Of a stretch of DNA of 13,132 nt, positions 6,539 to 12,506 are shown in pieces. Made by a program: the position numbers and the translations under genes. The stretch covers positions 1 through 13,132 of the forward strand of contig JAUVJM010000028.1 of the NCBI GenBank assembly GCA_030596585.1, in the 5' to 3' direction. Origin of the DNA: a bacterium. Lineage in GTDB: Bacteria > NPL-UPA2 > JAUVJM01. Position 1 is the stretch's first letter. Every line of letters starts with the position of its first letter. The notes beneath the pieces were generated by a model. The model ran no database searches, was not told the DNA's origin, and saw only the letters and a list, made by a program, of their open reading frames with translations.

Positions 6539-7514
6539 AACTTTACGGGAGAAACCGTCTTTTCTCATCACCTCTCACAACAGCCCCTGCGGAGACGCAA
6601 TCGGGTCGGAATTGGCTATGAGCTTTCTCCTGGAAAGACTCGGTAAGGAAGTAATAGTAAGAAACTCCGGCCCCGTGCCCCGGAACCTCGCCTTCCTGCC
6701 GGGTGCTGACAAAATCTCATGCGGATTCGAATTACAGAAACGGCCGCAGGTCCTCATACTCGTTGACTGCGCCAACATAGACAGAGTTGGCGGCCCTTCC
6801 CAGGAACTCAGGGAGTTTGATACTATCATCAACATCGATCACCACGTCAGCAACGATTACTTCGGAACGCTCAACTACGTCGATGCTGACGCCGCAAGCA
6901 CCGGGGAGATGATTTTCCCTCTCTTCGAAGAACTCGTCGGCGGAGTCAGGCAGGAAGAAGCTGCATGCCTCTACACTTCAATCCTGACGGATACCGGTTC
7001 ATTCCACCACGCGGTAACCAAACCCCGAACACACGAGATTGCCGCCCATCTCCTGAGCAAAGGAATAGACCCAAGTTCCATTGCCAGGGAGGTTTACGGA
7101 AACTTTGGCATTGCCAGTAGAAAACTGCTCGGACTGGCTTTGTCCTCCATACAATTGAGCGGGGACGGGGAAATAGCGTGGATAAAAGTAACCGGTGAAA
7201 TGTACCGCGAGGCTGGCGGACAGGAGAGAAACGCTCACGATTTCATAGACTACATCTATCCAATGAAGGATGTGAGGGTATCTCTCCTCCTTCGGGAGTT
7301 AGATGAAAAAAATGTGAAGGTGAGTTTTCGCTCAAATCTGGTGGACGTTAATCAAATCGCACAGGTGTTTGGAGGAGGAGGACATCAGCGAGCGGCAGGC
7401 TGCACTATGGAAGGCATAATGGCAGATGTAGAGAAAACAATAGTGAAAACCGTGCAGAAGTCCCTTGATGACAAGAAAGCCCCGAAAGCTTTCGGGGCAA
7501 CTACATCTCTGTAG
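6501..7514 (+). CDS. DHH/DHHA1 phosphoesterase, NrnA-like (oligoribonuclease / pAp phosphatase family)
   Basis: A 337-residue protein of the family that degrades short RNA oligonucleotides (nanoRNA) or dephosphorylates pAp, with related members acting on cyclic dinucleotides. The ATG overlaps rbfA by 38 bp, with GGAGAAG 7 bp upstream. The DHH domain shows V-D-C (D89), N-I-D-H-H-V-S-N-D (113-115 = D-H-H) and T-D-T-G-S-F (D164). The DHHA1 domain ends with G-G-G-G-H-Q-R-A-A-G (291-300). The first metal motif, normally H-x-x-P-D-G-D-A-x-G-S, reads H-N-S-P-C-G-D-A-I-G-S, so the first Asp position is Cys30. The order rbfA then this family is common in bacteria. The last residues are encoded by a 20-bp palindrome (7479-7498). 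The exact substrate is not determined. Confidence 0.93.
   Translation: MKEKTNDRSRIIETLREKPSFLITSHNSPCGDAIGSELAMSFLLERLGKEVIVRNSGPVPRNLAFLPGADKISCGFELQKRPQVLILVDCANIDRVGGPSQELREFDTIINIDHHVSNDYFGTLNYVDADAASTGEMIFPLFEELVGGVRQEEAACLYTSILTDTGSFHHAVTKPRTHEIAAHLLSKGIDPSSIAREVYGNFGIASRKLLGLALSSIQLSGDGEIAWIKVTGEMYREAGGQERNAHDFIDYIYPMKDVRVSLLLRELDEKNVKVSFRSNLVDVNQIAQVFGGGGHQRAAGCTMEGIMADVEKTIVKTVQKSLDDKKAPKAFGATTSL
7479..7498. repeat. 20-bp perfect palindrome at the 3' end of the DHH gene
   Basis: GCCCCGAAAGCTTTCGGGGC is a perfect palindrome inside the last codons of the phosphoesterase (A-P-K-A-F-G-A). It has the form of a terminator stem, but no T-run follows; a 103-bp repeat begins 20 bp later. It may act as an mRNA 3'-end hairpin. 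Confidence 0.5.
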
Positions 7515-7518
7515 AAAT

Positions 7519-7621
7519 GTCATTCCGCACTTGATGCGGAATCCAGGATTCCAGCACGACTGTGGCGTTTTCTGGATTCCCGTTGCAGTTTACCCCGTAC
7601 TTGATATGGGGCGGGAATGAC
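7519..7621. repeat. 103-bp palindromic (REP/MITE-like) element, copy 1
   Basis: It is bounded by GTCATTCC and GGAATGAC. The left half contains the hairpin CCGCA-CTTGA-TGCGG; the right half contains the related hairpin CCCCGTACTTGATATGGGG; in the middle ATTCCAG and CTGGATTCC are inverted. It differs from copy 2 (12349-12451) at only 3 of 103 positions. It starts 4 bp after the stop codon of the DHH gene and contains no gene. Confidence 0.85.
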
Positions 7622-7654
7622 GTACTAAAAGAGGTTGAAATCTTATTTCACAGT

Positions 7655-7691
7655 ATCGGAATTTCAATCTTTTCGTAATTCATAATTGTAT
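7655..7691. repeat. 37-bp repeated block, copy 1 (upstream of small membrane protein)
   Basis: It is identical at 36 of 37 positions to 12202-12238, which lies 6 bp before tRNA-Ser. The core GAATTTCAATCTTTTCGTAA also resembles 2475-2492 (GAATTTCAATTTTTTTGT) upstream of the nusA promoter. It could be a short dispersed repeat or a promoter/UP-like region; no clear -35/-10 pair is visible inside it. Confidence 0.6.
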
Positions 7692-7710
7692 TTCAAAGGG
7701 AGGGGAAAAA

Positions 7711-7935
7711 ATGGCAAAATTGTCGCCGATGTCCGTAACATCCGTACTGCTGATGGTCACAGTGCTTGGTCTTCTGATAACCGTAATGGGTACCGAAAAC
7801 GCTCACGCCGGCGGTGAGGGAGAGACTCTCGAACCTGTCGGGGAGGAAGTTGTCGTAAGATCCGAAGAAGTTGAGTCTAAGACCATATGGTTTGTCCTGG
7901 GATTCCTCGTAGCCATATTCATCAGCGCCCTGTGA
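7711..7935 (+). CDS. Small membrane/exported protein of unknown function, coupled to NUDIX
   Basis: I do not recognise this 74-residue protein. The start is well supported by AAAGGGAGGGG shortly before the ATG. Residues 9-27 form a hydrophobic helix ending in T-E-N-A-H-A (28-33), which has the form of a signal peptidase I site (A-x-A, then G-G), so the N-terminus is probably a signal peptide or signal anchor. Residues 34-57 are strongly acidic (eight Glu, few basic residues). Residues 58-74 form a second hydrophobic helix that ends the protein. The mature form would be a tiny inner-membrane protein with an acidic periplasmic segment. Its stop codon overlaps the GTG start of the NUDIX gene (GTGA), so the two are translated together. 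The function is unknown; a role in the NUDIX pathway is only suggested by the coupling. Confidence 0.7.
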   Translation: MAKLSPMSVTSVLLMVTVLGLLITVMGTENAHAGGEGETLEPVGEEVVVRSEEVESKTIWFVLGFLVAIFISAL

Positions 7936-8366
7936 TCAGGATACGCGCTGCCGTGATACTGATGGAAGATAACCGGATCCTTCTCGCAAAACACAAAAAG
8001 GGCGGCAAATCCTACTGGGTTCTGCCCGGGGGGGGAGTTGAAGAAGGAGAGTCTCTTTCTGAAACGGCAGCCCGTGAAATCAAAGAGGAAACAAACCTGG
8101 ACATAAAAGTGAGGAAGCTCATCTTCATAAGCGAAGGGCTCCCGCCTGACAAACACCGCCATGTAATTGATTTCTTCTTTACGGGCGAGGTTATGTCGGG
8201 CGAAATCAAAAAGGGGACGGACGAAATCCTCGAGGATATCAGGTTTTTCCCCCTGCGTGCCCTTCAAGAAATCCCCTTCTATCCCGATATTTGCGAAGAA
8301 ATAAAAGAGGCTTTTGGAACCGGTTTTTCCGGACCCGCCAGATTCCTGGGCAACAAGTGGACATAA
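7932..8366 (+). CDS. NUDIX hydrolase
   Basis: A 144-residue hydrolase cleaving a nucleoside diphosphate linked to another moiety; the substrate is unknown. I chose the GTG at 7932, overlapping the preceding stop by GTGA, because the product then starts directly with the first NUDIX strand (I-R-I-R-A-A-V-I-L). An ATG at 7887 would add 15 unrelated residues lying in another frame of the upstream gene. The NUDIX box G-x5-E-x7-R-E-U-x-E-E-x-G-U runs from G34 to L56, with E40, R48-E49 and E52-E53 all present; the penultimate Gly is Asn55 (E-E-T-N-L). The segment P-P-D-K-H-R-H-V-I-D-F-F-F, downstream of the box, is typical of this subfamily as I recall it. No separate ribosome binding site is visible, consistent with termination-reinitiation from the small membrane protein gene. 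It converges on hom, with 3 bp between the two stops. Confidence 0.94.
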   Translation: MIRIRAAVILMEDNRILLAKHKKGGKSYWVLPGGGVEEGESLSETAAREIKEETNLDIKVRKLIFISEGLPPDKHRHVIDFFFTGEVMSGEIKKGTDEILEDIRFFPLRALQEIPFYPDICEEIKEAFGTGFSGPARFLGNKWT

Positions 8367-8369
8367 GAA

Positions 8370-9656
8370 CTAGGTAATCAAGGTATCGCAGATACGGATG
8401 AGCTTGAGTTTTCCTTTGATAACGCCAACCTGGGAAATCCTTTTGAGAGCCTTCCGGATGTTTTGCTCAATTGCCTCATCGGTGACAATGACTATGGGAA
8501 CAAGACCTCTTCGTTCCCTTTCTTTCTGCTCTACTTTTTCTATATTAATATCGTATTCCGCCAGAGCCGAAGAAATACCCGCGAGAACGCCTGGCCGGTT
8601 GACAGCTTTAAAAACGAGGTAGTATCTGGACTTTATCATCCGTTTCGGGATTAAAGAAAGCTTTTCCTCAAACCTCTGCCGGGAAGGCCAGTTAACCGGA
8701 GCATTATCAGCAGTATCAATCAGGTCCTGGATGACAGCGCTCGCGGCAGGAGTTCCTCCTGCTCCTTCATATACCGCCCCTCCCCGTCCCCTGAGAACAT
8801 CATCAATCTCAATGCAATTCTGAACGCCTCGCAGCATGGCGAATTTAGTCCCTTGAGGAACAAGAGCGGGGTGGACTCTTACATCCATCACTCTCTTTTT
8901 TCTGTTAAGTATTCCCAGAAGCCTTATCTCATAGCCGAGCTGGTCCGCAAATCCGATGTCCTCAAGCGCAATGTTTCTTATGCCCTCAACGAGCATCCTC
9001 TCCCGCGGCACTCTGAATCCGAAAACGAGCATACTCAGTATTCTAACCTTGTACTCGGTGTCAAAACCATCTATGTCATCAGACGGATTTCTCTCCGCAT
9101 ATCCAAGCTTCTGAGCTTCTTTCACGACTTCATCCTGTTCCCTTGCCAGTTCCTTCATCCGGGTCAGTATGTAATTGCAGGTACCGTTGAAAACTCCGAC
9201 CACGCTGTCTATCGGTCCCCCGTGAACAAGCTGATCCATAACCACGTGACAACCGGTTATCGCGGCACGGAAACCAAAATAGCAGTCATTCCTTTTCGCC
9301 TTTCTCGCGAGAGCCATGCCTTCTTCCGCAACCATTTTCTTATTCGCCGTAATGACACTTTTCCCATTGCTTAACGCACCTTCGATTATGTCCCTGGCCG
9401 GATGTTCTCCGCCGATGAGTTCTATCACAACGTCAATCTCAGGGTCATTAAGTATCTTAGATACCGAAGCGGTAAATAAATCCTTCTTGAGAAGAAGACG
9501 CCGTCTTCTTCCGGCATCCCTTTCGCACACCCGCTTCAAAACGAATTCATATCCGTCCCTCTTGAACTCAGTTTCTCTCTTCCTGAGTATCTCAATAACA
9601 CTTCTACCGACAGTACCGGCGCCGAAAAGACCTAATCTCAATTTTCTCTTAGCCAT
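8370..9656 (-). CDS. hom: Homoserine dehydrogenase with C-terminal ACT domain
   Basis: NAD(P)H-dependent reduction of aspartate semialdehyde to homoserine, the branch point to threonine, methionine and isoleucine; cytosolic, 428 residues. The ATG at 9656 has GTGAGGA about 10 bp upstream. A Rossmann fold begins with G-A-G-T-V-G (12-17). A-N-K-K-M is at 104-108, V-F-N-G-T-C-N-Y-I-L at 154-163, and G-Y-A-E ... D-G-F-D-T-E-Y-K carries E188, D199 and K203, matching the acidic and Lys active-site residues of the family. Y-E-G-A-G-G-T-P-A-A-S-A-V follows at 296-308. The ACT domain (about 344-425, Y-L-V-F-K-A-V-N-R-P-G-V-L-A-G-I) suggests allosteric control, probably by threonine. The stretch F-R-A-A-I-T-G-C-H-V-V-M (129-140) departs from the usual E-A-x-V-x-G-G-I-P. 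There is no fused aspartokinase. Its own promoter lies at about 9705-9713. Confidence 0.96.
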   Translation of the reverse strand: MAKRKLRLGLFGAGTVGRSVIEILRKRETEFKRDGYEFVLKRVCERDAGRRRRLLLKKDLFTASVSKILNDPEIDVVIELIGGEHPARDIIEGALSNGKSVITANKKMVAEEGMALARKAKRNDCYFGFRAAITGCHVVMDQLVHGGPIDSVVGVFNGTCNYILTRMKELAREQDEVVKEAQKLGYAERNPSDDIDGFDTEYKVRILSMLVFGFRVPRERMLVEGIRNIALEDIGFADQLGYEIRLLGILNRKKRVMDVRVHPALVPQGTKFAMLRGVQNCIEIDDVLRGRGGAVYEGAGGTPAASAVIQDLIDTADNAPVNWPSRQRFEEKLSLIPKRMIKSRYYLVFKAVNRPGVLAGISSALAEYDINIEKVEQKERERRGLVPIVIVTDEAIEQNIRKALKRISQVGVIKGKLKLIRICDTLIT

Positions 9657-9683
9657 AACTTATTGTCCTCACAAAGACAGTTT

Positions 9684-9700
9684 GTAAATATTCGGTGAAC
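9684..9700. repeat. 17-bp copy of the MITE-end sequence in the hom leader
   Basis: GTAAATATTCGGTGAAC matches the left end of the 2563-2717 element (first 15 bases identical) and its right end in inverse orientation (15 of 17). It would form the first bases of the predicted hom mRNA on the minus strand. It may be a solo remnant of the element. Confidence 0.5.
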
Positions 9701-9704
9701 ATTG

Positions 9705-9713
9705 ATTATACCA
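9705..9713 (-). promoter_or_regulatory. Extended -10 promoter for hom
   Basis: Reading on the minus strand, TGGTATAAT (a perfect TATAAT at 9705-9710 preceded by TGn) lies in the 73-bp nadE-hom gap, with a weak -35 (TGATTT or GTGATT) 16-17 bp upstream. Transcription would start about 9698, giving a leader of roughly 40 nt. This suggests hom can be expressed separately from nadE. Confidence 0.55.
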
Positions 9714-9729
9714 CAGCCCGATGCCGAAA

Positions 9730-10452
9730 TCACGGAATGAATGCCGGAATAGACTGCCGCTTATGATGTGAAGATTCTATGAGCTTCCTCACTTTTGCCA
9801 CGCTTGCCTGCTCCAGTTTTCCTATCTCCCCGCTCCGGATAGAAGATATCACGGTATCCAGTTCCTCGTAACTCATGCCTATCTCCCCTTCGTCTGTTTG
9901 ACCTTTCCACAGACCTGCAGTAGGAGGTTTGCTTATTATTTCTTCAGGCACCCCAAGTTCAGCGGCAAGCGAACGCACATCTTTCTTAAGCAAACCTGCC
10001 AGAGGCAGCATGTCCACTCCTCCGTCACCATACTTGGTGAAATAGCCTATTTCCAGCTCCGTCTTGTTTCCAGTCCCGGCAACAAGGTAGTTAAGTCCGT
10101 TGGCGTAGTGATAGAGAACAATCATACGCAGCCTGGGCTTGAGGTTAGCATTAGCAAGCTCGCTTGATGGGGGTAAAATAGAGGTAAGTTGGTCATAGAC
10201 AGACGTAAGGTCAACCTTCTCAGTTTTTATTCCAAACGTCTCGGATACTTTTTCAGAATCTACCATATCACCCTGCTCGCTGTGACAGGGCAGGATAAGA
10301 GCCAGGAGTTTTTCTCCGACTGCCCTCTTGCAAAGTGCGCCCACCACAGCCGAATCAATCCCGCCGCTCAGTCCCAGAACTATACCGTCTGCGCCAGAAT
10401 CACTGACAATGTTCTTTATCCATTCAACTATCCTGTTACTCAGCGTCTGCAT
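9730..10452 (-). CDS. nadE: NH3-dependent NAD+ synthetase
   Basis: It adenylates nicotinic acid adenine dinucleotide and amidates it with ammonia to make NAD+, the last step of NAD synthesis; cytosolic, 240 residues. The ATG at 10452 is chosen because GGAGGG lies about 6 bp upstream and the protein starts as family members do. The open frame continues to 10677, but that extension translates a dispersed repeat and overlaps waaA. Motifs: ATP-pyrophosphatase P-loop S-G-G-I-D-S (29-34), G-T-G-N-K-T-E (126-132), Y-G-D-G-G-V-D (141-147), P-P-T-A-G-L-W-K-G-Q-T-D-E (176-188), and the C-terminal S-H-H-K-R (228-232). There is no glutaminase domain, so free ammonia or an unlinked donor is used. It follows waaA after a 211-bp gap carrying a repeat. 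Confidence 0.96.
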   Translation of the reverse strand: MQTLSNRIVEWIKNIVSDSGADGIVLGLSGGIDSAVVGALCKRAVGEKLLALILPCHSEQGDMVDSEKVSETFGIKTEKVDLTSVYDQLTSILPPSSELANANLKPRLRMIVLYHYANGLNYLVAGTGNKTELEIGYFTKYGDGGVDMLPLAGLLKKDVRSLAAELGVPEEIISKPPTAGLWKGQTDEGEIGMSYEELDTVISSIRSGEIGKLEQASVAKVRKLIESSHHKRQSIPAFIP

Positions 10453-10489
10453 GCTTTCCCTCCTATTTCCTCCCCTAGCACAAATTCCT

Positions 10490-10603
10490 GTCATTGCCCG
10501 GCTTGATCCCCCGAACAAGTCGGAGGACGCAATCCAGAATCCATAGTCACAGTCTGGATTCCCGCCGCAGTTTACCCCGTACTTGATACAGGGCGGGAAT
10601 GAC
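10490..10603. repeat. 114-bp palindromic element, diverged copy 3
   Basis: It begins GTCATT and ends GGGCGGGAATGAC like the copies at 7519 and 12349. The right half (TCTGGATTCCCG ... CAGTTTACCCCGTACTTGATA) is nearly identical to them; the left half is diverged and longer. It sits between the end of waaA and the start of nadE. On the minus strand an isolated TTGACA (10614-10619) lies just upstream of it with no -10 at the right distance, so the insertion may have affected a former nadE promoter; this is speculative. Confidence 0.75.
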
Positions 10604-10663
10604 AAACTAAATGTGTCAAGAACTAATGTCACAGAACAACTAGTAAGGGAAGAAGGGGGGATT

Positions 10664-11965
10664 CTAACCCTTTGCAATCAGTTTACTCACTAACTGCGCG
10701 GTCTTCTCAGCGGCACCTGCTCTTGCAAGAATTGCCTTCTTCCCCGCTTCCCCGCGGCGGCTTCTCTCGTCAGAGTCGATTAGAAGCCTGCGGCAAACAC
10801 TCACAATCCCGCTGGTATCCCTTACAAGAAACCCCGCACCAACCTCCTCCAACAAACGCTTTGCTTCAAGGAAATCTTCCATCGAGGGCCCGTACAGTAT
10901 GACTTTCCCCCACGCCGCAGGCTCAAGTATATTTTGTCCTCCCCTGGGAATAAGACTTCCTCCGCAGAAAACCACAGTTCCAATACTATACACTTTGAAA
11001 AGCTCTCCCGTAGTCCCTATGACTATTACCGGCTCTTGACGACGCTTCTTCCCGGAACGCTCCCCGGTTCGAAGGTAATATGAATCGAATCCACTGTGCT
11101 TCAATAGCTTTTCTATCTCAGGCACCCTCTCCACATGCCGCGGGACAATAACGAGGATAAGCCCCGGAAACTCCCGGAGAAGCCTCTTGTAGGAATCAAC
11201 AATAACCTTTTCCTCTCCCGGGTGCGTGCTGGCGGCTACAAAAACATCTTCTCCCGGACGAACGCTCAAAGCCCTTCTCATTTCCCGCTCGAAGCGAGGC
11301 TTGACCTGCCCGACCAGCGCATCGAATTTGGAATTACCCGTCACGGCCACTCTGTCCCCGAGAGCGCCGATCTTTCTAATTCGTTCCGCATCAGCTTCAG
11401 AAGCCATGCCGAGAGAATCAAAAAACGTGAGCACTCTCCTGAAAAAAAGCCGGGCCCGGTAGTATCCGGCTACCGACCTCACAGAAATGCGGCCGTTCAC
11501 GAGCATTGTTTTCACTCCCATTCTCTTTGCACAGCGCAGGAAGTTAGGCCATATCTCAGTCTCGGATGTAAGAAACACATCCGGAGCAACAGCACGAAGC
11601 ATCTTGCTTACGACCGGGGGTATATCTACCGGGAAATATATGTAGGCGGAAGCATCTTTTATCAACTGGCGTGCCATATTCTGTCCCGTCTCAGTCCCGG
11701 TGGAAACAATGATGCACGATTTCGGATACAGTTTTTTTATCGCCTTCACAATGGGACTCACCGCCACAACTTCGCCAACGGAGACAGCATTTACCCAGAT
11801 ACGCGGACTCCCCTTGCAGCCCTCAAGAGTTCCCCGCGGAAGGAAACCAAGCTTCTGCTTGAAGCTGTGCTTGTACTTTGCTATCTTCATAAGGAAAACC
11901 GGGATGGCAGCCAGACCAAGCAAATGAAATAAGAGATTATAGAGAATGTAGAGTACCCTTTCCAT
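10664..11965 (-). CDS. waaA: 3-deoxy-D-manno-octulosonic acid (Kdo) transferase
   Basis: A GT30 family enzyme that transfers Kdo from CMP-Kdo to lipid A precursor, anchored at the cytoplasmic face of the inner membrane; 433 residues. An N-terminal hydrophobic helix (5-26) is followed by the catalytic Rossmann pair. Landmarks: W-V-N-A-V-S-V-G-E (57-65), where E65 aligns with the conserved catalytic Glu of the S-V-G-E motif and N59 replaces the common His; E-T-E-I-W-P-N (135-141); L-V-N-G-R-I-S (155-161); G-N-S-K-F-D (210-215); S-T-H-P-G-E-E (246-252); V-P-R-H (274-277); and G-G-S-L-I-P-R-G-G-Q-N-I-L-E-P (335-349). It implies a lipopolysaccharide-type outer membrane. No ribosome binding site sits at a normal distance; the promoter at 11974-12002 places the transcript start at or next to the ATG, so translation may be leaderless. 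Whether it adds one or more Kdo units cannot be told. Confidence 0.96.
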   Translation of the reverse strand: MERVLYILYNLLFHLLGLAAIPVFLMKIAKYKHSFKQKLGFLPRGTLEGCKGSPRIWVNAVSVGEVVAVSPIVKAIKKLYPKSCIIVSTGTETGQNMARQLIKDASAYIYFPVDIPPVVSKMLRAVAPDVFLTSETEIWPNFLRCAKRMGVKTMLVNGRISVRSVAGYYRARLFFRRVLTFFDSLGMASEADAERIRKIGALGDRVAVTGNSKFDALVGQVKPRFEREMRRALSVRPGEDVFVAASTHPGEEKVIVDSYKRLLREFPGLILVIVPRHVERVPEIEKLLKHSGFDSYYLRTGERSGKKRRQEPVIVIGTTGELFKVYSIGTVVFCGGSLIPRGGQNILEPAAWGKVILYGPSMEDFLEAKRLLEEVGAGFLVRDTSGIVSVCRRLLIDSDERSRRGEAGKKAILARAGAAEKTAQLVSKLIAKG

Positions 11966-11973
11966 AGATTTAG

Positions 11974-12002
11974 AAGATACAATCCTCTCGCGTGAAAGTC
12001 AA
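11974..12002 (-). promoter_or_regulatory. Sigma70-type promoter for waaA
   Basis: On the minus strand TTGACT (12002-11997) and TATCTT (11979-11974) are spaced by exactly 17 bp. Only 8 bp separate the -10 box from the waaA ATG, so the predicted start point falls on or within about 2 bases of the ATG. Confidence 0.65.
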
Positions 12003-12016
12003 CACCATTTTAATTT

Positions 12017-12045
12017 TTGACCTGGGCGAGTTCCTGTGGTATTTT
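12017..12045 (+). promoter_or_regulatory. Sigma70-type promoter directed toward tRNA-Ser, extended -10
   Basis: TTGACC (12017-12022) and TATTTT (12040-12045) have 17-bp spacing and a TGG before the -10 box (extended -10). It diverges from the waaA promoter with 14 bp between the two -35 boxes. The next gene downstream is tRNA-Ser at 12245, about 190 bp away; the intervening sequence is a repeat element. Confidence 0.6.
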
Positions 12046-12201
12046 AAAGCTAATGTCGGTAAGCTACCAGAAACGGCAATTGCTCATGTAGTTGCAAAGT
12101 TTACTTTGCCTCCTGGCAGAGCAAGCTCTGCTGCAATTACTTCTGGCGGCTTAATGGTCACTAACACTGAGCGCTAACAACTGTTCACTGTATTTTAAAG
12201 C
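12039..12201. repeat. Insertion-like element with nested palindromes, flanked by a 12-bp direct repeat
   Basis: GTATTTTAAAGC occurs at 12039-12050 and again at 12190-12201, like a target-site duplication around about 140 bp. Inside are two perfect 16-bp palindromes, GCAAAGTTTACTTTGC (12094-12109) and GCAGAGCAAGCTCTGC (12116-12131), enclosed by an inverted pair CCAGAA (12067-12072) and TTCTGG (12141-12146) with further partial complementarity outward (TAATGTCGGTAAGC against GGCTTAATGGTCACTA). The palindrome modules recur in inverse orientation at 2787-2817. There is no coding potential. RNA from the 12017-12045 promoter would include it as a structured leader. Confidence 0.65.
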
Positions 12202-12238
12202 ATCGGAATTTCAATCTTTTCGTAATTCGTAATTGTAT
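12202..12238. repeat. 37-bp repeated block, copy 2 (upstream of tRNA-Ser)
   Basis: It matches 7655-7691 at 36 of 37 positions and ends 6 bp before the tRNA 5' end. Whether it is part of the tRNA's upstream control region or a repeat remnant is open. Confidence 0.6.
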
Positions 12239-12244
12239 CTTGTG

Positions 12245-12334
12245 GGCGGGATGTCCGAGTGGTTGAAGGAGGCGGTCTTGAAAACCGTTTGGCGGGTAAC
12301 TGCCACGGGGGTTCGAATCCCTCTCCCGCCGCCA
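12245..12334 (+). tRNA. tRNA-Ser (anticodon TGA)
   Basis: The acceptor arms GGCGGGA (12245-12251) and TCCCGCC (12324-12330) pair fully, followed by discriminator G and an encoded CCA (12332-12334). The D arm includes TCCGAGTGGTTGAAGGA. The anticodon stem GCGGT/ACCGT encloses loop CTTGAAA with anticodon TGA at 12279-12281, reading UCN serine codons. A long class II variable arm (TTGGCGGGTAACTGCCAC) is diagnostic for Ser rather than other TGA-like folds. The T arm has GTTCGAATC. The total is 90 nt with CCA. Confidence 0.97.
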
Positions 12335-12348
12335 TGTAATCGTAAAAT

Positions 12349-12451
12349 GTCATTCCGCACTTGATGCGGAATCCAAGATTCCAGCACGACTGTGGCGTTT
12401 TCTGGATTCCCGTTGCAATTTACCCCGTACTTGATACGGGGCGGGAATGAC
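12349..12451. repeat. 103-bp palindromic (REP/MITE-like) element, copy 2
   Basis: It has the same boundaries (GTCATTCC ... GGAATGAC) and internal hairpins as copy 1 at 7519-7621, with three substitutions. Here the right hairpin is perfect: CCCCGTA-CTTGA-TACGGGG. It starts 14 bp after the tRNA CCA end. Confidence 0.85.
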
Positions 12452-12506
12452 AGGCATAAAAAAAAGAGGTTTTTGACAGTACCGGCTCTTTAAAGGGGGA
12501 GAGGAT

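Noticed and set aside
7887..7931. ATG at 7887 as NUDIX start
   Set aside because: The added residues lie in another frame of the small membrane protein gene and are not NUDIX-like; the GTGA overlap start fits the domain boundary.
8853..9374. 173-residue open frame on the + strand
   Set aside because: Antisense to hom, whose motifs are continuous through it.
9730..10677. Longer nadE reading frame with 75 extra N-terminal residues
   Set aside because: The extension translates the 10490-10603 repeat and overlaps waaA; the ATG at 10452 has a strong ribosome binding site and a family-like N-terminus.
11135..11932. 265-residue open frame on the + strand
   Set aside because: It lies wholly antisense to waaA, which has clear family motifs along its whole length; the product is His/Arg/Ser-rich without recognisable motifs.
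12452..12506. Sigma54 or sigma70 promoter just before glnB
   Set aside because: TTGACA at 12473 has no -10 at 16-18 bp, and no TGGCAC-N5-TTGC pair is present.
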